A stretch of 64,000 nucleotides of DNA from Pseudomonas asiatica (GCF_009932335.1 NZ_BLJF01000003.1:620001-684000), one strand, 5' to 3'. Positions 42,886 to 53,190 are shown, counted from the first letter of the stretch. Notes: generated from the letters alone by a model not told the origin. Made by a program: numbers and translations.

Positions 42886-43593
42886 TCAGAAAATCCGTGA
42901 AAGCAGCGCTGTCACCGCGGTCTCGACCCGCAGGATGCGGTCGCCCAGCTGGACCGGAGCCAGGCCTGCCTTGCCCAGCAGGTCCACCTCGTAGGGGATC
43001 CAGCCGCCCTCCGGGCCGATGGCCAGGGTCACGTGCTGCTCCACGGCGCGCGGGCAGGCGGGGTAGGGGCCGGGGTGGCCGACCAGGCCTAGGGTGCCTG
43101 CGGCGATGGCCGGCAGGCGGTCTTCGACGAACGGTTTGAAGCGCTTCTCGATCATCACTTCGGGCAGCACGGTGTCGCGGGCTTGTTCCAGGCCCAGGAT
43201 GAGGTTCTCGCGAATGCTGTCCGGGTGCAGGAACGGTGTTTGCCAGAAGCTTTTCTCGACCTTGTAGCTGTTCAGCAGGATCAGCCGCGGCACGCCAAGG
43301 GTGGCCACGGTCTGGAACAGCCGGCGCAGCATTTTCGGCCGAGGTACGGCCAGCACAAGGGTCAGCGGCAGCTTGGGCGGTGGCTGCTGGTCAAAGGCGA
43401 CTTCCAGTTCGGCTTCGTGCTTTTCCAGGCGCAGCACCGTGGCCTTGCCCATCAGGCCGTTGATTCGCCCCACGCGCAGGTTGTCGCCCACCGCCACACG
43501 GTGGATGTCCTGCATGTGGGTGAAGCGCCTATCTGCGAGGACGACGCGGTCGGCCGAGACGAAGTCGGCCTCTTCAAGGAGCAACAGGTTCAC
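42886..43593 (-). CDS. rsmE: 16S rRNA m3U1498 methyltransferase RsmE
   Basis: Methylates N3 of U1498 in 16S rRNA, using SAM through a SPOUT knot. The 235-residue protein shows an N-terminal PUA-like part ([18 protein letters not shown]-like [10 protein letters not shown]) and the knot motifs LAIGPEGGW and [11 protein letters not shown]. The only sensible start is GTG 43593, which overlaps the tatC stop (GTGA); the longer frame to 43830 reads through tatC codons in another frame. It is translationally coupled to tatC. Confidence 0.92.
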   Translation of the reverse strand: MNLLLLEEADFVSADRVVLADRRFTHMQDIHRVAVGDNLRVGRINGLMGKATVLRLEKHEAELEVAFDQQPPPKLPLTLVLAVPRPKMLRRLFQTVATLGVPRLILLNSYKVEKSFWQTPFLHPDSIRENLILGLEQARDTVLPEVMIEKRFKPFVEDRLPAIAAGTLGLVGHPGPYPACPRAVEQHVTLAIGPEGGWIPYEVDLLGKAGLAPVQLGDRILRVETAVTALLSRIF

Positions 43594-44378
43594 GGTTGGG
43601 TCGCTGGTGGCTGGTCGTTGTGGTCGTTGGCGGTTTCGTCGTGGGCGCTGCGCTTGCGGATCAGACTGCCGCACAGCACGCCGATCTCGAACAGCAGCCA
43701 CATGGGTACGGCCAGCAGGGTCTGGGAGAAGATGTCCGGCGGGGTAAGGACCATGCCGACCACGAAGCAGCCGATGATCACGTAGGGGCGAATCTTCTTC
43801 AGGTACTTCACGTCGACCACGCCGATCCATACCAGCAGCACCACCGCCACCGGGATTTCGAAGGCCACGCCAAAGGCGAAGAACAGCGTCATCACGAAGT
43901 CGAGGTAGCTGGCGATGTCGGTCATCATCGACACGCCTTCTGGCGTGGCGCTGGCGAAGAAGCCGAAGATCAGCGGGAACACCAGGAAATAGGCGAAGGC
44001 CATGCCGGCGTAGAACAGGAAGATGCTCGACACCAGCAGCGGAATGGCAATGCGCTTTTCATGGCGGTACAGCCCGGGTGCGATGAAGCCCCAGATCTGC
44101 TGGAGGATGAACGGAATCGCCAGGAACAGCGAGACGATCATGGTCAGCTTGAACGGCGTGAGGAACGGCGATGCCACGTCGGTGGCGATCATCGTGGCAT
44201 TGGCCGGCAAGTGCTCGCGCAGCGGTGCGGAGACCAGGGTGTAGATCTGCTGGGCGAAGGAGAACAGCCCGGCAAAGATCAGGAAAATGACGGCAACGCA
44301 GCGCAACAGGCGGGTGCGCAGTTCGGTCAGGTGCGAAACCAGCGGCATTGGCTGGTCGTGTTCCGGATTTTCGCTCAT
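43590..44378 (-). CDS. tatC: Sec-independent translocase TatC
   Basis: The core membrane receptor for twin-arginine signal peptides. The 262-residue protein has six membrane segments and the conserved [12 protein letters not shown]-terminus, a [16 protein letters not shown] loop and [21 protein letters not shown] near the end. It overlaps tatB by four bases and rsmE by four bases in one tatABC-rsmE unit. Confidence 0.97.
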   Translation of the reverse strand: MSENPEHDQPMPLVSHLTELRTRLLRCVAVIFLIFAGLFSFAQQIYTLVSAPLREHLPANATMIATDVASPFLTPFKLTMIVSLFLAIPFILQQIWGFIAPGLYRHEKRIAIPLLVSSIFLFYAGMAFAYFLVFPLIFGFFASATPEGVSMMTDIASYLDFVMTLFFAFGVAFEIPVAVVLLVWIGVVDVKYLKKIRPYVIIGCFVVGMVLTPPDIFSQTLLAVPMWLLFEIGVLCGSLIRKRSAHDETANDHNDQPPATQP

Positions 44379-44752
44379 GGGGCTCGCGGCGGTTGAGGCG
44401 GTTCAGAAGGCGTGGCCGGGGCGGCAGCGGTCTCGACCGGCCTGGCTTCGAGCCCGGCGGGGGGCTGAACGGTTGCGGTGGTGACAGGCGGCTGCGCCGG
44501 TGGCGTCATCGGGTTGAGGATGCGCTTGGCTTCCTCTTCCATCTGCAGGATGTGCTCGTTGTGCAGCTGGCGGCGGATTTCGTCGGCGCCGATTTCGCGC
44601 TCCACTTCCATCTTGATGCTGTTGAAACTGCGCTTGAGCCGGCCGATCCACAGGCCTGCCGTGCGCGCGGCACCGGGCAGGCGCTCGGGGCCGAGCACCA
44701 GCAGGGCGACCAGGCCGACGAGCAGCAGCTCGCTGAAACTGATGCCGAACAT
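44375..44752 (-). CDS. tatB: Sec-independent translocase TatB
   Basis: Forms the signal-peptide receptor with TatC. The 125-residue protein has [20 protein letters not shown] as its membrane segment with the E in [11 protein letters not shown], then an amphipathic and coiled region and a Pro/Ala-rich tail. It starts three bases after tatA ends and overlaps tatC. Confidence 0.95.
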   Translation of the reverse strand: MFGISFSELLLVGLVALLVLGPERLPGAARTAGLWIGRLKRSFNSIKMEVEREIGADEIRRQLHNEHILQMEEEAKRILNPMTPPAQPPVTTATVQPPAGLEARPVETAAAPATPSEPPQPPRAP

Positions 44753-44755
44753 GGG

Positions 44756-45028
44756 TCAGTCTTTCCGCTGCGGCTCTTGGACCGGCTGGGCCTGGCCTTC
44801 GATGGTGTGGCCCTGGTTCTGCTGGGCAGTGTTCTGCACCGGTGGAACGGGTTGGGCAGGCGGCGGGGTCTGCTCGGCCGGCTTGTTCTCTTCGTCGCTC
44901 ATGGCCTTGCGGAAGCCCTTGATCGACTCACCCAGGTCACTGCCGAAGTTCTTCAGCTTCTTGGTACCGAACACCAGGACCACGACCACCAGCAGGACGA
45001 TCCAGTGTTTCCAGTCAAAGATACCCAT
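44756..45028 (-). CDS. tatA: Sec-independent translocase TatA
   Basis: Oligomerises to form the Tat protein-conducting site. The 90-residue protein has a single N-terminal membrane helix ([16 protein letters not shown]), the conserved [10 protein letters not shown] hinge, the amphipathic [12 protein letters not shown] and a Pro/Gln-rich tail. First gene of the tat group, preceded by a REP pair. Confidence 0.96.
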   Translation of the reverse strand: MGIFDWKHWIVLLVVVVLVFGTKKLKNFGSDLGESIKGFRKAMSDEENKPAEQTPPPAQPVPPVQNTAQQNQGHTIEGQAQPVQEPQRKD

Positions 45029-45080
45029 TTCGTACTCCTGAAAAATGTGTGTTGGCCCTATCGGGGCTGCATTGCAACCA

Positions 45081-45168
45081 TTGTGGGAGCGGGTTCACCC
45101 GCGAAGAATGCAACGCGGTGTATGGCACCGGCTTTGCCGGTGTTCGCGGGTGAACCCGCTCCCACAGG
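45081..45168. repeat. REP pair (CGCGGGT type)
   Basis: TGTGGGAGCGGGTTCACCCG unit and its inverse on the outside, with a CACCGGC-TTT-GCCGGTG hairpin in the middle, between hisE and tatA. Confidence 0.87.
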
Positions 45169-45181
45169 CCCCGAAAATACG

Positions 45182-45517
45182 TCAGGCAGCAGGCGTTCGT
45201 GCAGCCTTCTCATCATGCCCGGAAAGCCCGAAGCGGCGTTCCAGCTCATCGAGCACGGCCTGCGGATGCTGGCCCAGCGCGCTGAGCATTACCAGGCTAT
45301 GAAACCACAGGTCGGCGGTTTCGTAGATGACATCGCTGTAATCCTTGCTGACCGCGGCGTCCTTGGCGGCAATGATCGTCTCGACCGACTCTTCGCCGAG
45401 CTTTTCGAGGATCTTGTTCAGGCCCTTGTGGTACAGGCTGGCCACGTAGGAGCTGTCGGGGGCCGCTTGCTTGCGTTCTTCAAGCACTTCGGCCAGGCGG
45501 TTCAGGGTGTCGCTCAT
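45182..45517 (-). CDS. hisE: Phosphoribosyl-ATP pyrophosphatase HisE
   Basis: Second step of histidine synthesis: hydrolyses PR-ATP to PR-AMP. The 111-residue MazG-like helical protein shows [18 protein letters not shown] and [12 protein letters not shown], with acidic metal ligands. Start ATG 45517 gives MSDTLNRL; the open frame to 45544 lies inside hisI. It starts one base after the hisI stop, so they are coupled. Confidence 0.95.
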   Translation of the reverse strand: MSDTLNRLAEVLEERKQAAPDSSYVASLYHKGLNKILEKLGEESVETIIAAKDAAVSKDYSDVIYETADLWFHSLVMLSALGQHPQAVLDELERRFGLSGHDEKAARTPAA

Positions 45518-45518
45518 G

Positions 45519-45911
45519 TCAGTGTCCTGCGCTGTAGATGGCATCCGGGTCTTTCAGGACCGGGTCGACGGTTTTCCACTGGCCGTCTTCGAAGACGCGG
45601 TAGAAGCAGCTTTCACGGCCGGTATGGCAGGCGATATGGCCCAGTTGCTCGACCATCAGGATGATCACGTCGGCATCGCAGTCCAGGCGCATTTCATGCA
45701 GCTTCTGCACATGCCCGGATTCCTCGCCCTTGCGCCACAGCTTGCCACGCGAACGCGACCAGTAGATGGCGCGTTGCTCGGCGGCGGTCAGGGCCAGCGA
45801 TTCGCGGTTCATCCAGGCCATCATCAGCACGCGTCCGGTCTTGTGGTCCTGGGCGATCGCCGGTACCAGGCCCTCGCTGTTCCACTTGATCTCGTCCAGC
45901 CAGTCTTTCAT
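45519..45911 (-). CDS. hisI: Phosphoribosyl-AMP cyclohydrolase HisI
   Basis: Third step of histidine synthesis: opens the adenine ring of PR-AMP. The 130-residue protein shows [29 protein letters not shown] and [12 protein letters not shown] with the zinc and magnesium ligands. Start ATG 45911 gives MKDWLDEI; the longer frame to 45971 is not family-like. HisI and HisE are separate proteins here, unlike the fused enterobacterial form. Confidence 0.95.
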   Translation of the reverse strand: MKDWLDEIKWNSEGLVPAIAQDHKTGRVLMMAWMNRESLALTAAEQRAIYWSRSRGKLWRKGEESGHVQKLHEMRLDCDADVIILMVEQLGHIACHTGRESCFYRVFEDGQWKTVDPVLKDPDAIYSAGH

Positions 45912-45983
45912 CGTCGACTCCAAAGCGGGCCCGCTCCTGTGCCGGGCCCTTTGCGCTAGTGTGCCAGCCATGGGCGCGGCTGG

Positions 45984-47603
45984 CTATTGGCGCACGATCA
46001 GGTAAAGGCCGGCGGCCAACATCAGCCAGGCCGGCCAGGCGGCAGGGGCGGCCAGGCTGGTGGCTGCGGCGGCACCAGCGGCCAGTACCGCGCCCCCGCC
46101 GAGCAGGCCGGCGCCGAGCAGGCGCAGCGCCCAGCGGTCGCCCTGGCGGCGCCGCTCCGGCAGTTGCGGATCGTGCAGGTGCGGTTGCGACAGGCGCTCG
46201 AGCAGGTCGCGGGCCATGTCGGCCAGGTGCGGCAGTTGCTCGACCTGGCTGTGGATGTTGCCGAGCACGGCCTTGGGGCTCATGCGGTCGCGCATCCAGC
46301 GCTCGAGGAATGGCTTGGCGGTGCTCCACAGGTCCAGGTCTGGGTACAACTGGCGGCCCAGGCCCTCGATGTTGAGCAGGGTTTTCTGCAGCAATACCAG
46401 CTGCGGCTGCACTTCCATGTTGAAGCGCCGGGCGGTCTGGAACAGGCGCATCAGCACCTGGCCGAAGGAAATATCCTTTAACGGTTTTTCGAAGATCGGT
46501 TCGCACACGGTGCGGATCGCCGCTTCGAACTCGTTGACCTTGGTGTGCGCCGGCACCCAGCCCGAGTCGATGTGCAGTTGGGCGACGCGGCGGTAGTCAC
46601 GCTTGAAGAAAGCGATCAGGTTGCGCGCCAGGTAGTCCTGGTCCTCGGCGGTCAGGCTGCCGACGATGCCGCAGTCGATGGCGATGTACTGCGGGCTCCA
46701 TGGTTTGACAGTGCTGACGAAGATGTTGCCCGGGTGCATGTCGGCATGGAAGAAGCTGTCGCGGAACACCTGGGTGAAGAATACCTCCACGCCTCGTTCG
46801 GCCAGCAGCTTCATGTCGGTGCGCTGATCGGCCAAGGTGGCCATGTCGGTCACCGGCACGCCGTAGATGCGCTCCATCACCAGCACCTTGGGGCGGCACA
46901 GGTCCCAGTACACCTGGGGCACGTACATCAGCTCGGAACCTTCGAAATTGCGCCGCAACTGGCTGGCGTTGGCCGCTTCGCGCAGCAGGTCGAGCTCGTC
47001 GTAGATGGTTTTTTCGTAGTCGCCGACGATTTCCACCGGGTGCAGGCGGCGGGCGTCGGCCGAAGCGCGCTCGGCGGCCTTGGCGATCAGGAACAGCCAG
47101 GCCAGGTCCTGGGCGATCACCGGCTTCAGGCCCGGGCGCACCACCTTGACCACCACTTCCTCGCCACTTTTCAGGCGCGCAGCATGCACCTGGGCCACCG
47201 AGGCCGAGGCCAGTGGTTCGACGTCGAAGCGGCTGAACAGTTGCGTTACCGGGGCGCCCAGCTGCGCCTCGATCAGTGCCACGGCCTGCTTGGGGTCGAA
47301 CGGCGGCACGCGGTCCTGCAGCAGCATCAGTTCATCGGCTATGTCGTTGGGCAGCAGATCACGGCGGGTGGACAACAACTGGCCGAACTTGATGAAGATC
47401 GGCCCCAGGTCCTGCAGGGCCAGGCGCAGGCGCGCGCCTCGGTTGAGCTCTGACGGCTTGCGCGGCAGCCAGCGCCACGGCATCAGCAGGCGCAGGCTCA
47501 TCAGCCACCAGGGCAGCGGCAGGTCGAACAGCAGGTCATCGAGACGGTAGCGAATCACCACACGCTGGATGCGAAAAAGACGGCGGACGGCGAGCAGCTT
47601 CAT
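45984..47603 (-). CDS. ubiB: Ubiquinone biosynthesis kinase-like protein UbiB
   Basis: An atypical ATPase of the ADCK/UbiB family that supports ubiquinone synthesis. The 539-residue protein has the family motif [20 protein letters not shown] (KxGQ) near residue 75, [18 protein letters not shown] and AIDCGIVG, and two hydrophobic helices at the C-terminus. It overlaps ubiJ by four bases. Confidence 0.96.
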   Translation of the reverse strand: MKLLAVRRLFRIQRVVIRYRLDDLLFDLPLPWWLMSLRLLMPWRWLPRKPSELNRGARLRLALQDLGPIFIKFGQLLSTRRDLLPNDIADELMLLQDRVPPFDPKQAVALIEAQLGAPVTQLFSRFDVEPLASASVAQVHAARLKSGEEVVVKVVRPGLKPVIAQDLAWLFLIAKAAERASADARRLHPVEIVGDYEKTIYDELDLLREAANASQLRRNFEGSELMYVPQVYWDLCRPKVLVMERIYGVPVTDMATLADQRTDMKLLAERGVEVFFTQVFRDSFFHADMHPGNIFVSTVKPWSPQYIAIDCGIVGSLTAEDQDYLARNLIAFFKRDYRRVAQLHIDSGWVPAHTKVNEFEAAIRTVCEPIFEKPLKDISFGQVLMRLFQTARRFNMEVQPQLVLLQKTLLNIEGLGRQLYPDLDLWSTAKPFLERWMRDRMSPKAVLGNIHSQVEQLPHLADMARDLLERLSQPHLHDPQLPERRRQGDRWALRLLGAGLLGGGAVLAAGAAAATSLAAPAAWPAWLMLAAGLYLIVRQ

Positions 47604-48223
47604 GCGTTATCGCTGGTATCAAGGGATCGGGAGAGGCGCTTGAGGCGCGCCTCGAGGCGTTCTGTATCGAGCTTCAGGGTATCGAGCTCGCTGAAGGCGG
47701 CTTCGGCTTCGCGCTTGCCGACCAAGGTACGGGACTCTTCGGCCAGGTACTCGGAAAGGTTCTGGCTGAAGCGCGCCAGGCCCTGGCGGGTCCAGCGTGC
47801 GCGCAGGCGGATGTGGCCGGCCAGCAGCGCCGTGGCGACCGGGCCAAGCCAGCGTTGCAGCTCGTGCTCCCAGTCCAGCTCCAGGTCCTGCAGCACACCG
47901 AACAGGTCGAGCAGCACGGCGCTGTCGCCATGCAATTCGACTTGCGGGCTGTGCAGCACGGCGGTCTTGTCCCTGGCCAGGGCCAGTTGCGCCAGGCTGC
48001 CGGCCGGGGCGCGCAGGCTGCAGTCGACCTCGCCTTGCCAGTGGGCGGCGAGCATCAGGCCCTCTTCATCGGGCAGGATGAAAACCTGCAAGGCCGGCTG
48101 GCGGCAGTCGATCTCGATGACCTTGCCCTCCAGCGCGGCCAGCCGCGGCAGGGCCGTGCTGTCCATGCGCAGGACGCGGTTCAGGCCATGTTCGGCGCTG
48201 GCGAGCAGCCCGGCCAGCAGCAT
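47600..48223 (-). CDS. ubiJ: Ubiquinone biosynthesis accessory factor UbiJ
   Basis: A soluble organiser of the ubiquinone synthesis complex. The 207-residue protein has an SCP2-type lipid-binding domain (residues 15-110, with [18 protein letters not shown]) and a C-terminal coiled coil. Its start overlaps the ubiE stop by one base (TGATG), and its stop overlaps ubiB. Confidence 0.92.
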   Translation of the reverse strand: MLLAGLLASAEHGLNRVLRMDSTALPRLAALEGKVIEIDCRQPALQVFILPDEEGLMLAAHWQGEVDCSLRAPAGSLAQLALARDKTAVLHSPQVELHGDSAVLLDLFGVLQDLELDWEHELQRWLGPVATALLAGHIRLRARWTRQGLARFSQNLSEYLAEESRTLVGKREAEAAFSELDTLKLDTERLEARLKRLSRSLDTSDNA

Positions 48224-48993
48224 CAGGGCTTGATCCCCCGATGCACGGCAACGATGCCGCTGGTCATGTTGTGGTAGGTGACCCGGTCGAAACCGGCCTC
48301 GACCATCATGGCCTTCAGGGTTTCCTGATCGGGGTGCATGCGGATCGACTCGGCGAGGTAACGGTAGCTCTCCGAATCGTTGGTGATCAGCTTGCCGGCC
48401 AGCGGCATGAAGGCGAACGAGTAGGCGTCGTAGGCCTTGGACATCAGCTTGTTGGTCGGCTTGGAGAACTCCAGCACCAGCAGGCGACCGCCTGGCTTGA
48501 GCACGCGCAGCATCGAGCGGATGGCTTCGTCCTTGTGGGTGACGTTGCGCAGGCCGAAGGCGATGGTCACGCAGTCGAAGTGGTTGTCCGGGAATGGCAG
48601 CTTCTCGGCGTCGGCCTGAACGAACTCGATGTTGCCGGCCACGCCACGGTCGAGCAGGCGGTCACGACCGACCTTGAGCATCGATTCGTTGATGTCGGCC
48701 AGCACTACCTGACCGGTCGGGCCGACCAGCCGCGAGAACTTGGCGGCCAGGTCGCCGGTACCGCCGGCGATGTCCAGTACACGATTGCCGGCGCGTACGC
48801 CCGACAGCTCGATGGTGAAGCGCTTCCACAGGCGGTGCATGCCGCCGGAAAGCACGTCGTTCATCAGGTCGTACTTGGCCGCTACCGAGTGGAACACCTC
48901 GGCGACTTTCTTCGCCTTCTGGCTTTCAGGGACGTCCTGGTAACCGAAATGGGTGGTGGGTTCGGCGTGGTCGCCTTTGCGCTGGTCGTTCAT
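48223..48993 (-). CDS. ubiE: Ubiquinone/menaquinone C-methyltransferase UbiE
   Basis: SAM-dependent C-methylation of the benzoquinol intermediate in ubiquinone synthesis. The 256-residue protein has [32 protein letters not shown] (SAM motif I), [16 protein letters not shown] and LSFMP-like [12 protein letters not shown]. First of ubiE-ubiJ-ubiB; divergent from the PHA granule genes. Confidence 0.97.
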   Translation of the reverse strand: MNDQRKGDHAEPTTHFGYQDVPESQKAKKVAEVFHSVAAKYDLMNDVLSGGMHRLWKRFTIELSGVRAGNRVLDIAGGTGDLAAKFSRLVGPTGQVVLADINESMLKVGRDRLLDRGVAGNIEFVQADAEKLPFPDNHFDCVTIAFGLRNVTHKDEAIRSMLRVLKPGGRLLVLEFSKPTNKLMSKAYDAYSFAFMPLAGKLITNDSESYRYLAESIRMHPDQETLKAMMVEAGFDRVTYHNMTSGIVAVHRGIKP

Positions 48994-49117
48994 ATCGCTT
49001 CACCGGAAAAAATTACCGCCATTCTAGGGCGAACGGGCAGATTTGTCTTGGCGGGGTGTGCCAGTGGGCAGGGGCGGGCATAATGCCCATTATGTCTTCA
49101 TCTTCAGGAACACCCGC

Positions 49118-49393
49118 ATGACCCAGATCAGCGTCGAACGCAAACATTCCCTCGGCCGCGATGCCGCCCGTGCCAAGGCTGAAGCGCTGGTCGACAAACT
49201 GACCCGCGAATACGACCTCAAGGCCACCTGGAACGGCGACAGGGTCGACGTGGCGCGCAGCGGTGCCAACGGCAGCGTGCACATCTTCGATGACCGCATC
49301 CGCGTCGAATTGAAGCTGGGCATGATGCTGTCGATGATGAGCGGCACCATTAAGGGCGAGATCGAGCGGGCGCTGGACAAAGCCCTGGCCTGA
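49118..49393 (+). CDS. PHA granule region protein
   Basis: A 91-residue protein of the polyhydroxyalkanoic acid system (PHA_gran_rgn) family, seen beside phaI and phaF in pseudomonads. Features: MTQISVERKHSLGRDAAR, then DLKATWNGDRVDVARSGANG and a final amphipathic helix (IKGEIERALDKALA). Role unknown; possibly granule associated. Start ATG 49118 is eight bases after AGGAA. Confidence 0.82.
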   Translation: MTQISVERKHSLGRDAARAKAEALVDKLTREYDLKATWNGDRVDVARSGANGSVHIFDDRIRVELKLGMMLSMMSGTIKGEIERALDKALA

Positions 49394-49516
49394 CCCCTTC
49401 CGGGGGCCATGCTCAATCACCTTAGGGTGAAGATTCTAATTTCCCTCTCTACCTTGTGCTCAAGCCCAACCTCCATGGGCGGTTTATCCTCCACTCATGA
49501 GCATGAGGTACAGAGC

Positions 49517-49936
49517 ATGGCCAAAGTGACTGTGAAGAAAAAGGACGACGCCCCGGGCACGCTGGGCGAGGTGCGCGGCTACGCGCGCAAGATCTGGCTG
49601 GCGGGCATCGGCGCCTATGCGCGTGTGGGCCAGGAAGGCTCCGACTACTTCAATGAGCTGGTCAAGGCCGGCGAAGGCGTCGAGAAGCGTGGCAAGAAGC
49701 GCATCGACAAGGAGCTCGATGCTGCCAACAATCAGATCGAAGAAGCGACCCAGGAAGTCAGTCGCGTACGCGGCAAGGTCGAAGTTCAACTGGACAAGAT
49801 CGAAAAAGCTTTCGACGCGCGGGTAGGTCGCGCCTTGAATCGCCTTGGCATTCCGTCTAAACATGACGTTGAGGCGTTGTCCATCAAGCTTGAACAGCTG
49901 CACGAGCTGCTCGAGCGCGTCGCGCACAAACCATAA
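49517..49936 (+). CDS. phaI: Phasin PhaI
   Basis: A 139-residue phasin that coats PHA granules. The phasin domain (RGYARKIWLAGIGAYARVG, then an amphipathic helix and a coiled coil, EVSRVRGKVEVQLDKIEKAF) covers the protein; it lacks the Ala/Lys tail of PhaF. Start ATG 49517; the frame open from 49409 is upstream sequence. It is followed 10 bases later by phaF. Confidence 0.95.
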   Translation: MAKVTVKKKDDAPGTLGEVRGYARKIWLAGIGAYARVGQEGSDYFNELVKAGEGVEKRGKKRIDKELDAANNQIEEATQEVSRVRGKVEVQLDKIEKAFDARVGRALNRLGIPSKHDVEALSIKLEQLHELLERVAHKP

Positions 49937-49946
49937 GGAGAGCAGG

Positions 49947-50717
49947 ATGGCTGGCAAGAAGAATTCCGAGAAAGAAGGCAGCTCCTGGGTCGGCGGGATC
50001 GAGAAGTACTCCCGCAAGATCTGGCTGGCGGGGCTTGGTATCTATTCGAAGATCGACCAGGACGGCCCGAAGCTGTTCGACTCGCTGGTGAAGGATGGCG
50101 AGAAGGCCGAGAAGCAGGCGAAGAAGACCGCCGAAGATGTTGCTGAAACTGCCAAGTCGTCGACCACTTCGCGTGTGTCGGGCGTGAAGGACCGTGCGCT
50201 GGGCAAGTGGAGCGAACTCGAAGAGGCCTTCGACAAGCGCCTGAACAGCGCCATCTCGCGCCTTGGCGTGCCGAGCCGCAACGAGATCAAGGCCCTGCAC
50301 CAGCAGGTGGACAGCCTGACCAAGCAGATCGAGAAACTTACCGGCGCTTCGGTTACCCCGATTTCGTCGCGCGCTGCGGCCAAACCGGCTGCGAGCAAGG
50401 CGGCCAAGCCACTGGCCAAGACGGCAGCGGCCAAGCCTGCGGCGAAAACTGCGGCGGCCAAGCCGGCGGCCAAGACTGCTGCGGCGAAACCTGCTGCCAA
50501 GACTGCAGCGGCCAAGCCTGCGGCGAAACCGGCAGCGGCCAAGCCGGCTGTGGCGAAGAAGCCTGCAGTGAAGAAAGCGCCGGCCAAACCGGCGGCCGCC
50601 AAGCCGGCAGCTCCAGCGGCCAGCGCCGCTCCGGCCGCTAGCGCAGCTCCGGCACCAACCGCGGCTCCGGCCAGCAACCCGCCTTCGGCACAAACAGGCA
50701 CCGGTACCCTGATCTGA
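49947..50717 (+). CDS. phaF: Phasin PhaF with histone-like tail
   Basis: A 256-residue bifunctional protein. The N-terminal phasin domain (EKYSRKIWLAGLGIYSKID) binds granules, and the C-terminal half, from about residue 150, is a run of AAKPAAKT repeats like histone H1, which binds DNA and links granule segregation to the nucleoid. A short Pro/Ala-rich end follows. Start ATG 49947 after AGGAG. It faces phaD across a REP pair. Confidence 0.96.
   Translation: MAGKKNSEKEGSSWVGGIEKYSRKIWLAGLGIYSKIDQDGPKLFDSLVKDGEKAEKQAKKTAEDVAETAKSSTTSRVSGVKDRALGKWSELEEAFDKRLNSAISRLGVPSRNEIKALHQQVDSLTKQIEKLTGASVTPISSRAAAKPAASKAAKPLAKTAAAKPAAKTAAAKPAAKTAAAKPAAKTAAAKPAAKPAAAKPAVAKKPAVKKAPAKPAAAKPAAPAASAAPAASAAPAPTAAPASNPPSAQTGTGTLI
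50380..50640 (+). repeat. Ala/Lys/Pro codon repeats in phaF
   Basis: Tandem near-copies of a unit of about 27 bases encoding AAAKPAAKT. The copies vary in third positions, so the array is kept at protein level. It could still slip or recombine. Confidence 0.85.
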
Positions 50718-50727
50718 TACCGCGTCG

Positions 50728-50818
50728 CCTTCTTCGCGGGTAAACCCGCTCCCACAGGTACTGCGCCGCTTGTAAGCTCTGCACCGTACCTGTAGGAGCG
50801 GGTTCACCGGCGAATGCG
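50728..50818. repeat. REP pair between convergent phaF and phaD
   Basis: CTTCTTCGCGGGTAAACCCG unit and an imperfect inverse (TGTAGGAGCGGGTTCACCGG), which mixes two REP types. It lies between phaF and phaD. Confidence 0.82.
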
Positions 50819-50847
50819 TCGGCTGCCGCAATACATTCCAGTCAGGC

Positions 50848-51462
50848 TTACCCCTCCAGATACCGCACCGCCAACTGCTCCGCCGCCCCCCGCGCCTGGG
50901 CCTGCAGATGCGGCGCCACCAGCATCATCACCTGGTACACCACAATCCCCACATCCCCCTCGCGCCCCAGTACCCGCTGGTAATCCAGCGAGAACATCAG
51001 TGTCAGGGTGATCTGCTCCACCAGTTGCCCCAGCGCCTGGGTCTCGCTCTCTACCAGCCTCTGGCCCTTGAGGCTGGCCAGCAACGCCGCCAGTGTGCGC
51101 TTGAGTGCGTTGATCAGGCTGCGCATGCCGCGGGCCAGTTTGGGCAGGCGCCCGGTCAGGTTCGACAGGTCCTGGAACAGGAAGCGGTACTGCGCCATGC
51201 GTTCGACGATCAGGTGCAGGAACAGCCAGTAATCCTCGGCATCCAGGCGTACCTCCAGTGGCGGGTCGAGCAAGGGCATCAGCGCTTCTTCAAAGCGCTC
51301 GAACAGCCCCAGCACCAACGGCTCCTTGCCGTGGAAGTGGTAGTAGAGGTTGCCGGGGCTGATGCCCAGTTCGTTGGCAATTTCCAGGGTGGATACGTTC
51401 GGTTCGCCCTGCTGGTTGAACAGCTGCAGGGCACATTCGAGGATACGGTCGCGAGTCTTCAT
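50848..51462 (-). CDS. phaD: PHA regulator PhaD (TetR family)
   Basis: A TetR-like regulator that activates pha transcription in P. putida, thought to sense a CoA-linked fatty acid intermediate. The 204-residue protein opens with the helix-turn-helix (RILECALQLFNQQGEPNVSTL, ELGISPGNLYYHFHGKE) and has an all-helical ligand domain. It is last in phaC1-Z-C2-D and starts 13 bases after the phaC2 stop. Confidence 0.93.
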   Translation of the reverse strand: MKTRDRILECALQLFNQQGEPNVSTLEIANELGISPGNLYYHFHGKEPLVLGLFERFEEALMPLLDPPLEVRLDAEDYWLFLHLIVERMAQYRFLFQDLSNLTGRLPKLARGMRSLINALKRTLAALLASLKGQRLVESETQALGQLVEQITLTLMFSLDYQRVLGREGDVGIVVYQVMMLVAPHLQAQARGAAEQLAVRYLEG

Positions 51463-51475
51463 CCAGTCGGCATGC

Positions 51476-53158
51476 TCATCGGGTCAGCACGTAGGTGCCC
51501 GGCGCAGGGCCCAGCGGTGGGTAGGTGGCATTGCCCAGTTCGCTGCGCGGTGCCTTGAGCGGGCCGGAGCGCGGGGTGATCCACTCCAGCCACAACGGCC
51601 ACCAGCTGCCTTCGCTGCGCTTGGCATCGTGGAACCAGGCACGCGGGTCGCTGGACAGCTTGGGGTTGGCCAGGTAATAGGCCTTGGGGTTGCCGGGCGG
51701 GTTGATGATGCTCTGGATGTGCCCGCTGTTGGCCAGCACGAAGCGACGGTCGCCGCCCAGCAGCAAGGCCGAGCGGTACACCGCATCCCACGGGGTGATG
51801 TGGTCGTTGCTGCCGGCTACGGTGAAACTGTCCAGATCGACCTTCTGCAGGTCGATGGGGGTGCCGCATACCTCCAGGCCGGCTGGGTGAGTCAGCGGGT
51901 TGAGCTTGAAGAAGTCCAGCAGGTCGCCATGCAGCGCGGCGGGCAGGCGCGTGCTGTCGGCGTTCCAGTACAGGATGTCGAAGGCTGGTGGTGTCTTGCC
52001 GAGCAGGTAGTTGTTGACCCAGTAGTTCCAGATCAGGTCGTTGGGCCGCATCCAGGCAAAGATCCGCGCCACCTCGGCGCCATCCAGCACGCCGCGTTGG
52101 TAGGAGCGGCGCTTGGCGGCTTCGATGGTCTGCTCGTCGGCGAACAGGCTGGCGGGGCTTTCGAACTTGCTGTCCAGAAGGCTGACCAGGTAGGTGGCGC
52201 TGCGCACCCGACGCAGCTGGTGCTTGGCCTGCAGGTGACCCTGCAGCGCGGCCATGGTCAGGCCGCCGGCGCAGGCACCCATCAGGTTGGGGTCGCGGTT
52301 GCCGCTGATGCTGCGGCAAGCGTTGAGCGCTTCTTCCAGGGCCTGCACGTAGCTCGACAGGCCCCATTCGCGGTGTCGCGGGTCGGGGTTGCGCCAGCTC
52401 ACCATGAACACCTGCAGGCCGCTCTTGAGCATGTACTGGACGAAGCTGTTGGTCGAGCTGAGGTCGAAGATGTAGAACTTGTTGATCTGTGGCGGCACTA
52501 CCAGCAGTGGCCGGGCGTGCTGCTTTTCGCTCATCGGCTTGTACTGGATCAGCTCCAGCAGCTCGTTGCGAAACACCACGGCGCCGGCGCTTGCAGCCAG
52601 GTTGCCGCCCACTTCGAAGGCGCGCTCGTCGACCTGGCGTGGTAGGCCATCGTTGTGGCGCAGGTCATCGAGCAGGTGGGCCACGCCGCGTACCAGGCTC
52701 TGGCCACCGCTGTTGAACAGTTCCTTGACCGCCAGCGGGTTGAGCAGCGAGTTGCTCGGCGCCAGTGCATCGTTGATCAGGTTGAACAGGAAGTGCGCAC
52801 GGGCCCGGTCATCGTCATCCAGGTGGCTTTCCTCGATCCACAGGCGGGTCTGCTTCTGCCAGGCCAGGTAGGCTTGCAGGCCGCGCCGGTAGAACGGGTT
52901 CTGGCTCCATGTCGGGTCGCTGAAGCGCGGATCCCGCGGGTTCGGCTGAAACGGTGTGTCACCCAGCATCACCCTGCCCAGCTGACCACCCAGGGCCAAC
53001 AGGTGATGCGCGGTGTGCAGCGGGTGACGCAGGCTTTGGCGGCTGACATTGCGCAGCGTGGAAATCAGGTCACGGCCGCGCAGTCCGAGGATGGCGTTCT
53101 GCACGTTCATGCTGGTGGCGGGAAGCGTTGTCGTTCCTTTGGCCGTTTTGTCTTTCAT
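51476..53158 (-). CDS. phaC2: PHA synthase 2 (class II)
   Basis: Polymerises (R)-3-hydroxyacyl-CoA into medium-chain-length PHA. The 560-residue class II synthase has the lipase-like box GACAGG with catalytic Cys296, and SWRNPDPRHREWGLSSY. The Asp and His of the triad lie in the C-terminal third (VAGSNDHITPW, NSGHIQSIINPPG). Start ATG 53158 gives MKDKTAKG, the length known for P. putida PhaC2. Paralogue of PhaC1. Confidence 0.96.
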   Translation of the reverse strand: MKDKTAKGTTTLPATSMNVQNAILGLRGRDLISTLRNVSRQSLRHPLHTAHHLLALGGQLGRVMLGDTPFQPNPRDPRFSDPTWSQNPFYRRGLQAYLAWQKQTRLWIEESHLDDDDRARAHFLFNLINDALAPSNSLLNPLAVKELFNSGGQSLVRGVAHLLDDLRHNDGLPRQVDERAFEVGGNLAASAGAVVFRNELLELIQYKPMSEKQHARPLLVVPPQINKFYIFDLSSTNSFVQYMLKSGLQVFMVSWRNPDPRHREWGLSSYVQALEEALNACRSISGNRDPNLMGACAGGLTMAALQGHLQAKHQLRRVRSATYLVSLLDSKFESPASLFADEQTIEAAKRRSYQRGVLDGAEVARIFAWMRPNDLIWNYWVNNYLLGKTPPAFDILYWNADSTRLPAALHGDLLDFFKLNPLTHPAGLEVCGTPIDLQKVDLDSFTVAGSNDHITPWDAVYRSALLLGGDRRFVLANSGHIQSIINPPGNPKAYYLANPKLSSDPRAWFHDAKRSEGSWWPLWLEWITPRSGPLKAPRSELGNATYPPLGPAPGTYVLTR

Positions 53159-53190
53159 GGCAACACTCCCTCGTTCTAACCATGGCGCCG

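Noticed and set aside
43594..43830. N-terminal extension of RsmE
   Set aside because: It is tatC sequence read in another frame; family similarity begins at the GTG at 43593.
50380..50640. Repeat array in phaF looking like a CRISPR or satellite
   Set aside because: The units are in frame, encode AAKP repeats of the known PhaF tail and have no unique spacers.
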